From Lachnospiraceae bacterium (GTDB taxonomy: Bacteria > Bacillota > Clostridia > Lachnospirales > Lachnospiraceae): 56,015 nt of DNA. Location: the NCBI GenBank assembly GCA_017526985.1, contig JAFXQR010000098.1, positions 1 through 56,015 of the forward strand. The letters are read 5' to 3'. Shown in pieces: positions 24,773-33,588 of the stretch (the stretch's first letter is position 1; each line of letters begins with the position of its first letter). The position numbers and the translations under genes were made by a program. The notes beneath the pieces were generated by a model. That model was not told the origin of the DNA. It searched no databases and saw nothing but the letters and a program-made list of their open reading frames with translations.

Positions 24773-26260
24773 TTACAGTACACTCTTATAAGCAGCCTCA
24801 GCGCCTTCCTTGCGGATCAGGGTGAGGTCGGCAAGTACGGTATCGTACAGACCCTCGATCTTCGTCAGATCCTGATCCCACATCTTCTCGTTAGAAAGAA
24901 CAGCCTTTACCAGACTTGCATCATCGGCATCCTTGTTCTCATAGTAGAAATCCAGTACCCATGCATCGTCCTGCACCTTGTATTCGTTCCCCTTCGGGCG
25001 TACGCAGATCAGACCGTCGGCAGTTCTTTCCTTGATACCGGTGGAATAGAATGCGATGTATGCTGCAAGGCTCATGGTAAGTGCCTGCGGCAGTTTACCG
25101 AATTTCTCGATGTACTCCAGGAAGGACGGCATATTACGCGCTTTCCACTTGGAGGTAGAGTTCAGGGAAATACTCATCAGTTCGTGATTTACAAACGGAT
25201 TGTTGAAACGGTCGGTCACTGCTGCCGCAAAATCATCGCAATCCTGCTTATCCAGCGGCAGTACCGGGATCACCTCTTCAAAGAGCATCTTATTCATAAA
25301 GCCCTTGATGGTCTCGTTGTGCATACAGTCACGCACGATATCCTGGCCGGACAGATATGCGCCCAGTACGAAACCGGTATGTGCGCCGTTTAAGATACGC
25401 ACCTTACGCTTCTTGTACGGAGTTACATCCGGAACCACATGTACATTCACGCCCGCCTTCTTGAACGGCAGCTTCTCTTCCAGCCACTGCGGTCCTTCGA
25501 TGTACCATACACCGAATACCTCACCTACATCCAGCAGGGGATCTTCATAACCGTTGATCTTTTCCAGCGCAGCTACTTCCTCTGCATCGCGGATGCGGCC
25601 CGGAACGATACGGTCTACCAGTGTGGAGCAGAACAAGCAGTCTTCATTGATCCATTTCTTGAAGTCTTCACCCCAACCCCAGTCATCGATGTGCTTCACG
25701 ATGATCTTCTGCAGCTCTTTACCGTTGTTATCGATCAGCTCGCAGGAAAGGATCACCAGTCCCTTCTTGCCTGCCAGAAATCTTTCATGCAAAAGCACTG
25801 CCAGCTTAGCCGGGAAAGAAGTAGGCGGCACCTGATCCGGCTTGGATTCCGGATCATATACGATGCCTGCTTCGGTCGTATTACTGGAAACATACTCCAG
25901 ATCATCGCTCTTGATCAGTTCTTTTACTGCATCCCAGTCATCCACCGGATTGTAGCAGCGATCTACTACGGAGATCACACGCTTGCGGTCTACCTTCTCG
26001 CCCTTCTCGGATCCGCGCAGATACAAGGTATACAGACCTTCCTGCTCGTTGATCATATCGGATAAGCCCTGTGCGATCGGCTGCAGCAGCGCTACCTTGC
26101 CGTTCCAGCCTGCCTTTTCGTTGGACATATCAAACCAATAGTCTACAAATGCGCGAAGGAAATTACCTTCACCGAACTGCAGCATCTTTACCGGTGCTTC
26201 TTTTAAGATGTAGCCATCGTAACCGGATTTTTCCAATACTTCATAATTTAATTTTGCCAT
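24773..26260 (-). CDS. uxaB: Tagaturonate reductase (altronate oxidoreductase)
   Basis: 495-aa mannitol-dehydrogenase-family enzyme that reduces D-tagaturonate to D-altronate with NADH. The N-terminal part has QFGEGNFLRAFVDYWFD (the family's glycine motif); the middle has LILSCELIDNNG-type NAD domain features and the catalytic region RKVRILNGAHTGFVLGAYL with the conserved Lys/Asn/His pattern. It starts 14 nt after uxaC behind AGGAGGCAG. Confidence 0.95.
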   Translation of the reverse strand: MAKLNYEVLEKSGYDGYILKEAPVKMLQFGEGNFLRAFVDYWFDMSNEKAGWNGKVALLQPIAQGLSDMINEQEGLYTLYLRGSEKGEKVDRKRVISVVDRCYNPVDDWDAVKELIKSDDLEYVSSNTTEAGIVYDPESKPDQVPPTSFPAKLAVLLHERFLAGKKGLVILSCELIDNNGKELQKIIVKHIDDWGWGEDFKKWINEDCLFCSTLVDRIVPGRIRDAEEVAALEKINGYEDPLLDVGEVFGVWYIEGPQWLEEKLPFKKAGVNVHVVPDVTPYKKRKVRILNGAHTGFVLGAYLSGQDIVRDCMHNETIKGFMNKMLFEEVIPVLPLDKQDCDDFAAAVTDRFNNPFVNHELMSISLNSTSKWKARNMPSFLEYIEKFGKLPQALTMSLAAYIAFYSTGIKERTADGLICVRPKGNEYKVQDDAWVLDFYYENKDADDASLVKAVLSNEKMWDQDLTKIEGLYDTVLADLTLIRKEGAEAAYKSVL

Positions 26261-26274
26261 GATCTGCCTCCTTC

Positions 26275-27705
26275 TTAGATCCCAAAATACCGTTTTGCGT
26301 TGTTATACGAAATGCCTTCTACGATCTTCTTTAAGCTCTTCTCGCTGTTCGGATACTCGCCATCCTCTACCCACTTGCCGATCAGGTTGCAAGCGATACG
26401 ACGGAAGTAGTCGTGTCTGGTGTAGGACAGGAAGGAACGGGAATCCGTCAGCATACCGACGAAGTTTCCGAGCAGTCCCAGATTGCCCAGAGATTTCATC
26501 TGCTCTTCCATACCGTCACGGCTGTCAAGGAACCACCAAGCAGCGCCCAGCTGCATCTTGCCCGGTACTTCATCGCTCTGGAAGGTACCCAGGCAGGTCG
26601 TGATCTGGTTGAAATCGTTGTGATCCAGCGAGAACACGATGGTCTTGGGCAGCTCGTTGGTCTTATTCAGCTCGGAGAACAATGCCGCCATTTCATCGTA
26701 GCAGTTGCTCTTTGCGATCATATCGTAACCGGTATCCGGTCCCTGCAGCTTGAACATTCTCTCGTTTACATTACGCGTGCAGGAATAATGAAGTTCCATG
26801 ACCACATTTTCCTTGTGATACTTTCTTGCCAGAGACAGCAGCACCTTGGTCTGATAGATCTCTGCCTCTTCTTTGGTGATGCTCTCACCGTTCATCACCT
26901 TCTGAAAAGCCTTGGTTGCTTCAGCATCACTGCCCTCGCGGAACATTATATAATCGATGCCGTGATCGGATGCCTTGCAGCCGTGTGCCTTGAAGAAATC
27001 CAGACGCTCATTCAGCGCATCGCACACTTCCTGTACGCTGTTCAGACTGTCTTTTCCTACGCTCGCTGCCAGCTTTTTGATATACTCCGCAAAACCGTCT
27101 TTGGTAATATTGATGGCCTTGTCCGGACGGAAAGAAGGGCATACCATAAAGCCCAGGTCCTCTTTTGCCAGTTTCTCATGCCACTCCAGGGTATCGATCG
27201 GATCATCCGTGGTGCCGACAAATGCCACATTGGACTTGCGGATGATGCCGCGTACGGTCAGATCCGGATCATTCTGCAGCATTTCGGAAGTCTTGTCCCA
27301 GATCTCCTTTGCATTCTCTTCCGTCAGCGGCTCATTGATACCGAAGTATTTCTTCAGTTCCAGATGAGACCAGTGATACATCGGGTTGCCGATGGCCATT
27401 TCCAGCGCCTTTGCAAACTCCACAAATTTCTCAAACGGCTCTGCATCTCCGGTCACCTTTTCTTCAGGTACACCGTTGGAACGCATTACGCGCCATTTAT
27501 AGTGATCACCGAAATATCCGCCGTTCGGCTGCTTGCCGCCCAGCCAGATCTCGGCGATATTGTTGTAACGGCGGTCTTCATAGATTTCCTGCGGGGAAAT
27601 GTGACAGTGATAATCGATGATCGGCAGAGACTCTGCGTAATCGTGAAACAAGTGCTTTGCTGTTTCGTTGTACAGCATAAAATCGGCGTCCATGAATGCT
27701 TTCAT
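26275..27705 (-). CDS. uxaC: Glucuronate/galacturonate isomerase
   Basis: 476 aa. Converts D-galacturonate to D-tagaturonate and D-glucuronate to D-fructuronate. The amidohydrolase-type metal site is seen in PIIDYHCHISPQEI near the start; later come RSNGVPE, FVGTTDDPIDTLEWH, MELHYSC and GMLTDSRSFLSYTRHDYFRR. I chose the ATG at 27705 (GGGAGGG 7 nt upstream). It is first in the uxa operon, with a very clear promoter and LacI-type operator. Confidence 0.97.
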   Translation of the reverse strand: MKAFMDADFMLYNETAKHLFHDYAESLPIIDYHCHISPQEIYEDRRYNNIAEIWLGGKQPNGGYFGDHYKWRVMRSNGVPEEKVTGDAEPFEKFVEFAKALEMAIGNPMYHWSHLELKKYFGINEPLTEENAKEIWDKTSEMLQNDPDLTVRGIIRKSNVAFVGTTDDPIDTLEWHEKLAKEDLGFMVCPSFRPDKAINITKDGFAEYIKKLAASVGKDSLNSVQEVCDALNERLDFFKAHGCKASDHGIDYIMFREGSDAEATKAFQKVMNGESITKEEAEIYQTKVLLSLARKYHKENVVMELHYSCTRNVNERMFKLQGPDTGYDMIAKSNCYDEMAALFSELNKTNELPKTIVFSLDHNDFNQITTCLGTFQSDEVPGKMQLGAAWWFLDSRDGMEEQMKSLGNLGLLGNFVGMLTDSRSFLSYTRHDYFRRIACNLIGKWVEDGEYPNSEKSLKKIVEGISYNNAKRYFGI

Positions 27706-27765
27706 GTGCAACCCTCCCTATATTGATAAAAAATTATTAGTATCCAGAAATCCACGCGCTTTTTG

Positions 27766-27779
27766 TGTAAGCGCTTACA
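27766..27779. promoter_or_regulatory. LacI-type operator of the uxaCBA operon
   Basis: TGTAAGCGCTTACA, a perfect 14-bp palindrome, begins 6 nt downstream of the -10 box and so covers the transcription start region, as expected for repression. Confidence 0.75.
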
Positions 27780-27785
27780 TCTTTA

Positions 27786-27814
27786 TTTATATTCCTAATT
27801 TGAATATCTGTCAA
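27786..27814 (-). promoter_or_regulatory. Promoter of uxaCBA
   Basis: Minus strand -35 TTGACA (27809-27814), 17-nt spacer, -10 TATAAA (27786-27791). Confidence 0.85.
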
Positions 27815-27824
27815 CAACTATTTT

Positions 27825-27842
27825 TGTAAATCCCGATTTACA
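27825..27842. promoter_or_regulatory. 18-bp palindrome upstream of the uxaC -35 box
   Basis: TGTAAATCCCGATTTACA, 8-bp perfect arms with a 2-nt centre, ending 10 nt upstream of TTGACA. It is unlike the LacI operator and suggests a second regulator, possibly an activator. Confidence 0.55.
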
Positions 27843-27897
27843 GGCCGTGTGTCTTGCCTTCCGAGGTACAAACGCCAGCCTGTCAATCTGATATTTC

Positions 27898-28923
27898 TTA
27901 AAATTCCGTGGTTCCGCGACTCACCATGTCACAAGGGATGGCTATCTTACGCTCGATCTTGGTCTCGTTTTTCTCGATCACAGCGATCAGCCGGTCCACC
28001 GTCTGATAGCAGATATCTTCTATATGGTTGTCAATACTGGTCAGTTCCGGCTCGCAGGCGATCGCAATACCGCTGTTGTTGTAGCCGACAATCGCGATCT
28101 CTTCCGGTACCATGATCCCCTTGGCAAAAGCATATTTCAACGCGCCTACCGCGATCTCATCATTGGTAGCCACGACTGCATCAAAAGGTATCTTACATTC
28201 CATCAACTGATCGCGTACGGCGTGCATACGGTTGATCACATGCATTTCCAATTCTGCCCGAAGGGGAATATCATGATCCTCCAACGCCTGCTCGTAACCT
28301 TTGCGTTTTTTGATGGCGCTGTAGGACTGCGAGTCCGTCAAAAACATGATCCGCTCATGTCCATGCTCGATCAGCTTGGAGGTCGCATCATAGACCGCCT
28401 TCACATCATCGTTTACGGTACAGTATACATTATTACCCTGTACATTTCCGTTCACCACAAAGACCGGAACCGTCTCAGCGGCTTCGCGGATATAATCGGT
28501 ATCCTGCACATGCTCACCGTTGCCTGCATAGGTGGAACCTACCAGGATCAGCGCATCCACATGTTTCGACAAGAGCATATTGACATGGCGCTGCTTTCCG
28601 TCCAATTCAAAACCACTGCAGCTTAAGATACAGTCATAGCCGTAACTGCGCAGCTTTTCCTGTAGATAATAAACCGCATTAGACATATATAAGTCCGAGA
28701 TGGTAGGAACAATGATCCCTACTGTGTGCATGGTATTCAGACCAAGCCCCTGCGCAAACACATTGGGCGTATAACCAACCTCATCGATCACCGCCATGAC
28801 CTTTTTCCGTGTTTTCTCACTCACCTTGTCAGAACCATTCACTACACGCGAAACCGTTGCAATAGAAACATGGGCCATTTCCGCAATATCGTATATATTG
28901 ATCACATCTTTTTTCATGGACAT
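27898..28923 (-). CDS. LacI-family transcriptional regulator
   Basis: 341 aa. N-terminal helix-turn-helix (about 10-30, INIYDIAEMAHVSIATVSRVVNG) and hinge helix, then a periplasmic-binding-protein-like sensor domain (HTVGIIVPTISDLYMSNAVYYLQEKL... to IEVKEN-like end with SRGTTEF). The ATG at 28923 follows AAGGAG. Its own promoter has the same operator as pta, and uxaC nearby has the palindromic version, so it is probably the local uronate repressor (KdgR/UxuR-like role). The inducer is not known from sequence; KDG or a uronate is a reasonable guess. Confidence 0.88.
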   Translation of the reverse strand: MSMKKDVINIYDIAEMAHVSIATVSRVVNGSDKVSEKTRKKVMAVIDEVGYTPNVFAQGLGLNTMHTVGIIVPTISDLYMSNAVYYLQEKLRSYGYDCILSCSGFELDGKQRHVNMLLSKHVDALILVGSTYAGNGEHVQDTDYIREAAETVPVFVVNGNVQGNNVYCTVNDDVKAVYDATSKLIEHGHERIMFLTDSQSYSAIKKRKGYEQALEDHDIPLRAELEMHVINRMHAVRDQLMECKIPFDAVVATNDEIAVGALKYAFAKGIMVPEEIAIVGYNNSGIAIACEPELTSIDNHIEDICYQTVDRLIAVIEKNETKIERKIAIPCDMVSRGTTEF

Positions 28924-28937
28924 ACACACTCCTTGGT

Positions 28938-28951
28938 TGAAAGCGCTTACA
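28938..28951. promoter_or_regulatory. LacI-type operator at the lacI promoter
   Basis: TGAAAGCGCTTACA, 15 nt before the start codon and just downstream of TAGAATAAT on the minus strand. It implies autoregulation. Confidence 0.7.
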
Positions 28952-28990
28952 AATATTATTCTATCTGTTTTGACACATAAAGAATAGTAG

Positions 28991-29004
28991 GCAAATGTAC
29001 CAAA
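28991..29004 (-). promoter_or_regulatory. 14-bp box of the lacI promoter, identical to the pta one
   Basis: Minus strand TTTGGTACATTTGC, 27 nt upstream of TAGAAT. The pta copy (19234-19247) is identical and 26 nt upstream of its TAGAAT. Confidence 0.5.
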
Positions 29005-29064
29005 AATATACTAGTATATCTAAAGAACATGCCTAAATTTTATAAAAAATTGACTTTTTAAGTA

Positions 29065-29094
29065 AAAACCGCGGTCTTTTTTGACCGCGGTTTT
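29065..29094 (-). terminator. Terminator of the 1416-aa gene
   Basis: Perfect 12-bp stem (29065-29076 / 29083-29094) with a 6-nt loop and T-run on the minus strand. Confidence 0.9.
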
Positions 29095-29124
29095 GCTAAA
29101 TTTTAAGATTATATGGATCCTTTT

Positions 29125-32100
29125 TTATTTTCCGATACGGATCGAATCGGTATGGGAAACCTTCAGATCGTCCCTCTTCTCCGCGCGGTTCTGCTTTGCA
29201 TCCTGAATCTTCTTTTCCTGCGCTTTCTTCCCGCTGATCTCGATACCATTATCTCTCTGGGATTCCACCACCAGATTGCTGTAGCTGCTCTTACGACGCG
29301 GAGCCTTATCTTCTTCCTTCTTATTCTCCACCGGCGCTTTTTCATCCGCTTTCTGCTCCGGTACAGCTGCCTTCTCCGGCTCTTTGTTCTTCAGCTCGTC
29401 CATATCGATCTTACGACGCTTATTGTCCTTCTCTTCCGGCGCCGCATTCACCACTGCCTGCGCAGCCTGCTTCTGATAAGCCTGATCCAGCAAACGCTTC
29501 TCGTGCACCTGTACGGCCAGCGCCCGATCCTTTTCCAGTTCATCCCATACGCCATCCAGTTTTTCGGTATACTGCTTCATGGAATTGTACATCTCATCCG
29601 CAATATTTCTGCGGGCCTGACCAGTACTGAACACACCGCGGGTTTTGCTGCTGTCGATCCGTTTCCGGTATGCAAAAGCACTCTCACCCATTTCCCGGAT
29701 CGCATCCTGTATCTCCTGCGGGGAGCTCTTCGGTGTCAGGCTGCTCAGTTTCTCCAGATCGTTCACCATTTTGCGGAACTCATCGGAACGGTTGCCGGTA
29801 TCCAGTTTCTTCAGCTCGGCATACTTCTTACCGGCCATTTCCATCATCTCTTCCACCGTCGTCAGACATTTATCCGACTTCTTCCGGCTGCTCTCAAAAC
29901 GCTTGACCGTCACTTCCGTGAGATTTTCCGGCGCTACCACCTGACGGTCTTCCGTCACCTTCACACCACATAGTCCGGATGGATCGGTCTTCCCCATAGC
30001 GATCTCGCCGCCGCGCATCATCAGATTCTCCGCCTTCGGATCATTGGGATAACGGTCCTTCAGCATCTGCATCTGCCGCTCGGTAACTGCCTTACCGGAT
30101 AAATAATCCGAACCTTTCTGATGTTTTCCGTCCGTTCCCAGATCCACTTCCGAATATACCATGGCCCAGGGACCTTTCAGGAGATTCACCGCACTGAGCT
30201 TTTTCGCCACATCACTTCCGGCAGTCAATCCATTTGCGATCTGGTTGCGCGCTCTCTCATCATCCTTCAAACCGCCGATCTGCGGATACTCTCCGTTTTT
30301 GATCTTTTCGTCATAGACCTGCGCGATCTTGCCGGCCTGTACCTGCAGTTCCGTTGCATAACGCAGCATTTCGTCATAGAGTGCCTTTACAGTCGCTGCC
30401 CCCTTCTTCGGCGGACATTTTTCATAAATGTCGCCGCCCGGCTGTACATCTTCATATCGGGGATCCTCTTCACTCAGATTCTCATATTCCGGCGGCAGCT
30501 GGCGATCCAGTATATCCTCGTCATATTTCTGAAGCGCCTCTCTTTCCTGTACGCTGCAATATCCCATCTTCATTGCAAAAGCATCATTCTTCTGCTTCAG
30601 TTCCACGAGCCGTACCGCCAGCCTGCGGTATTCTCCCGCCTGCTCCAGTGCATTCAGTTCCTCATAGATTGGATTTGGTGCATTCGGATCCGGCTGCTGT
30701 TCCGGCAATTCCTCTCCCGGCTGCATCACATTCTCTTGCGAATTGAACATGCCCGGCTCATCCAGCTTCTGTACCACCGTCTCAGGTTCCTTTGGGGCAT
30801 AATTGATTTTTGCAACGATCGGTGCAATGTTCTTTTCCGAAGATACCAGATTCACCGGTATCCTGTCCTGCACCTGTATTCCGTTCTCTTCTTTATACCC
30901 CCGAAGAACATCCGCCTGCTTTCCCTGCAGGATCAGCCGGAGAGCTTCCGCCTTTTTCAACGCCTGCAAACGATCCGCGTCTTTAACATCCGCAAATTTA
31001 TTTCCGATAATCTCGTCAATACTTTTTCCCTCGATATAGACGCGATCTGCGATATCTTCACGATCTGCCGTCATCTTCTGCTTATCCTCCTGCGAGAAGA
31101 TAACATTCAGCATGGAGTCCATATTCTGCGTCGCAAATTCCAGTTCCGGCTCCGTCAGATCCTTTACATTATCCTTGCCGAGAAATCCGGCGGACAGATC
31201 CGGATGGCCGGCCTGGATCTCCAGACGCGCCTCATTTACCGGTCCCATATTTTTGCTCACGCCATCCAGAAAACCAAGGAATTCCTTCTCCTCCAATCCT
31301 CTGTTTTTCATTAAGATACGAAACAGATTGGCTTCTCCCCGGCTCGGAAAATCTTCGTCGATGTTAAAACCTTTTCCTTTTGCGACTTTTTTTAATACCG
31401 TGTTCCAAAGCTTGATCTCCAGCTCGGCCACATCATGTTTATTTGCATAATCATCTGCAAATTGATTCAGTTTCTCAAGTTCTTCTTTTTTCTTCTGCAG
31501 ATCACGGCTGTGATCCGTGATATTCCCATTACGATCCCTGACATCCACCCATTCACTGTTTTTTTCCAGATCTTTGATGTCCTCTTCCCATTTGTCGATC
31601 AGTTCCAGATGGACCATATGCGCTTCCGCTGCATTCATGCTCTGCACATATGTCTTCTCTACCGTGCGCAGCATATGATCATACATTGTCCGGTACTGTT
31701 CCGGTACGCCGCTCCGTTTCGCGGTAAATGCACGGATATGCTCGGACAGACCGATCTCTTCGTCATTATCCAATCCTTCCCGGGAGCCTGCGGACGGAAC
31801 ATATTTTCCGCCGGAAAGAGCTCTGGCGCGCTTTTTCTCCCACAGTTCTCCCATGCTCGCACTTTTGCGCTCCTCAAACATCTGATCTTTCGCATTTTTA
31901 TACTCGGTTCGGTACGGTTTTACGGTCCTATAGATCGCATACGGCTCTCTATCCACCTCTTCGGTCAGATCTTCCATCCGTTCCATGATCCCCGGTGTTT
32001 TCTCATCTCTGATCTGTATGAATTTTTTTACATCCTCCTGCTCCGCAGCGATACCGGCATTGTCCTTCATATAGTAGTTCAAAAAATCCTGTGCTCCGGA

Positions 32101-33375
32101 ATAGATCCCGACGGACACTTCATCCGTAATACCCGGATGCTCCACCAGCATATCCGACTCCGGCGCAAAAGCCTCAGCAGTGAGATACCATGTCTTTTTC
32201 TGATCCCCTTCTCCGGTAGTAAAGGATCCCATCACGCCTGCAAAATGTCTCTCCCACTTCAGATCATCCTTTTTAGGTGCTTTCTTTGCTGCTTCCTCTG
32301 CAGTTTTCAGTTCTTCCTTCTTTTCAGTGATCTGTTTTTCAATCTCTTCCTGTTTTGCGGCTGCGTTTTCTTTTCCTTTTTCTTCCGTCAGCACATCGAT
32401 CTCTTTTTGAATCTCCACAGGACGATCACGGATCTTCCTCATTTCCTGATCAATATCGATCGCAAAAGATTCTACTGCGTCTTTCTCTTTTTCCCTGCCC
32501 AGTTCGATATTTGCCTGATGTGCGCTCTTCACCACATTTTTGATAAAATGCATACTTCCTTCACATTCATTCGGAACGATCATCTTCATTTCCGTTGCAG
32601 GATCGATCCCGGCCAGCGCCCGGAGCTGCTGCACACTATTGGCATAACCATCGATATTTTTTTGGAAAACATTATCTGCATTTCCTCCGGCTTCGATCCC
32701 CGTAAACGGAGAATTTTCCATCGACTTCATCTCGTCCAGGGTCATCTGGTTTCTCACATACTTCTGCCACAGACTGAAATAATTGTTAAATCCGATGGGC
32801 TTGATCTCGTTACCAAATGAAATCGATGCTTTACAGAAATCTTTAAAACTGTTTCTTTCTGTCAGCGGAATTTCCATTTCATCACATAACCACTCTGTCG
32901 CATTCTCTCGGAGAATTTCTACATCCGTTTCCATAGGTACATCCGTATTTATCGGAGATCCAGCCAGTCCGAAATGGTTCTGGAACTCCTGAAGGAAATG
33001 TAATCCTTTTTCCATATCCGGCTGTCCGGCTTCTCCAAGAAACTTCTTTGCCGTTCCCTTCATCAGACGGTTTACATTTTCACGCATCTTAAATACGGGC
33101 TGTCCGGGGCCTCCACATCCGTATTCCGGCAGCTTTGTGTGCATATCATATAAGCCCGGCTCTTCTTTGGATTCCGTGAAATACAGAAAATCCGAAGCAC
33201 TGCCGGCTTCGATCTGCTCCATGATCTCTTTCGTGACCTGCATACCGGAAAAGGCACCTCCGGTGAGTGCCTCCGGTTTCAGTTTCTGATCCGTCGACTG
33301 TGCTCCGGGTGCTACGACCGGTTCACCGGTTCCTGTCATTCCTTCCACTGGTGTATAATATTTCGGCTTCGGCAT
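29125..33375 (-). CDS. Giant protein of unknown function (1416 aa), promoter-repeat gene set
   Basis: No known family recognised. The ATG at 33375 is chosen for its GGAGG 8 nt upstream. No signal peptide or membrane segment. The start MPKPKYYTPVEG is followed by an alpha/beta-like region (about 1-290), a strong Glu/Lys coiled coil (about 320-375), mixed helical regions, a Pro/Gln/Glu linker (about 905-935) and more helix. At about 1180-1290 there is a helical module also found twice in the 2670-aa protein. The C-terminus has RRKIDMDEL (1320-1328), a K/E/P linker, RKSSYSNLVVES (1361-1372) and SHTDSIRI (1407-1414), the last two matching the 593-aa protein. It has a direct-repeat promoter at 33441-33473 and a strong terminator. 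Confidence 0.8.
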   Translation of the reverse strand: MPKPKYYTPVEGMTGTGEPVVAPGAQSTDQKLKPEALTGGAFSGMQVTKEIMEQIEAGSASDFLYFTESKEEPGLYDMHTKLPEYGCGGPGQPVFKMRENVNRLMKGTAKKFLGEAGQPDMEKGLHFLQEFQNHFGLAGSPINTDVPMETDVEILRENATEWLCDEMEIPLTERNSFKDFCKASISFGNEIKPIGFNNYFSLWQKYVRNQMTLDEMKSMENSPFTGIEAGGNADNVFQKNIDGYANSVQQLRALAGIDPATEMKMIVPNECEGSMHFIKNVVKSAHQANIELGREKEKDAVESFAIDIDQEMRKIRDRPVEIQKEIDVLTEEKGKENAAAKQEEIEKQITEKKEELKTAEEAAKKAPKKDDLKWERHFAGVMGSFTTGEGDQKKTWYLTAEAFAPESDMLVEHPGITDEVSVGIYSGAQDFLNYYMKDNAGIAAEQEDVKKFIQIRDEKTPGIMERMEDLTEEVDREPYAIYRTVKPYRTEYKNAKDQMFEERKSASMGELWEKKRARALSGGKYVPSAGSREGLDNDEEIGLSEHIRAFTAKRSGVPEQYRTMYDHMLRTVEKTYVQSMNAAEAHMVHLELIDKWEEDIKDLEKNSEWVDVRDRNGNITDHSRDLQKKKEELEKLNQFADDYANKHDVAELEIKLWNTVLKKVAKGKGFNIDEDFPSRGEANLFRILMKNRGLEEKEFLGFLDGVSKNMGPVNEARLEIQAGHPDLSAGFLGKDNVKDLTEPELEFATQNMDSMLNVIFSQEDKQKMTADREDIADRVYIEGKSIDEIIGNKFADVKDADRLQALKKAEALRLILQGKQADVLRGYKEENGIQVQDRIPVNLVSSEKNIAPIVAKINYAPKEPETVVQKLDEPGMFNSQENVMQPGEELPEQQPDPNAPNPIYEELNALEQAGEYRRLAVRLVELKQKNDAFAMKMGYCSVQEREALQKYDEDILDRQLPPEYENLSEEDPRYEDVQPGGDIYEKCPPKKGAATVKALYDEMLRYATELQVQAGKIAQVYDEKIKNGEYPQIGGLKDDERARNQIANGLTAGSDVAKKLSAVNLLKGPWAMVYSEVDLGTDGKHQKGSDYLSGKAVTERQMQMLKDRYPNDPKAENLMMRGGEIAMGKTDPSGLCGVKVTEDRQVVAPENLTEVTVKRFESSRKKSDKCLTTVEEMMEMAGKKYAELKKLDTGNRSDEFRKMVNDLEKLSSLTPKSSPQEIQDAIREMGESAFAYRKRIDSSKTRGVFSTGQARRNIADEMYNSMKQYTEKLDGVWDELEKDRALAVQVHEKRLLDQAYQKQAAQAVVNAAPEEKDNKRRKIDMDELKNKEPEKAAVPEQKADEKAPVENKKEEDKAPRRKSSYSNLVVESQRDNGIEISGKKAQEKKIQDAKQNRAEKRDDLKVSHTDSIRIGK

Positions 33376-33440
33376 AGATTTGTCCTCCATTTTGTTTTCT
33401 ATTATAACTGCTGACATCATTGTTCCTGATATTGAACCCC

Positions 33441-33473
33441 ATTATACAAACCCATGTGCAAGCATAGTGCAAG
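33441..33473 (-). promoter_or_regulatory. Direct-repeat promoter of the 1416-aa gene
   Basis: Read on the plus strand: -10 complement ATTATA (33441-33446), 9 nt, GTGCAAG (33456-33462), 4 nt, GTGCAAG (33467-33473). The -10 is TATAAT on the minus strand. No -35 hexamer is present at the usual distance. Confidence 0.8.
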
Positions 33474-33518
33474 TATTATGGCCTTTTCATATCAATTTTC
33501 AAAAAACACAATAACAGA

Positions 33519-33549
33519 AAAACGGCAGCCATTTTGCGACTGCCGTTTT
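33519..33549 (-). terminator. Terminator of the 581-aa gene
   Basis: Perfect 10-bp stem AAAACGGCAG / CTGCCGTTTT (33519-33528 / 33540-33549), then TTTCTG on the minus strand. Confidence 0.85.
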
Positions 33550-33588
33550 GCATGATCATGGTTTCTTTATTTTTTCCGGTTAGATCTC

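Noticed and set aside
30121-31314. 397-codon plus-strand frame opposite the 1416-aa gene
   Set aside because: Same reason; Arg/Leu/Ile/His-rich mirror composition.
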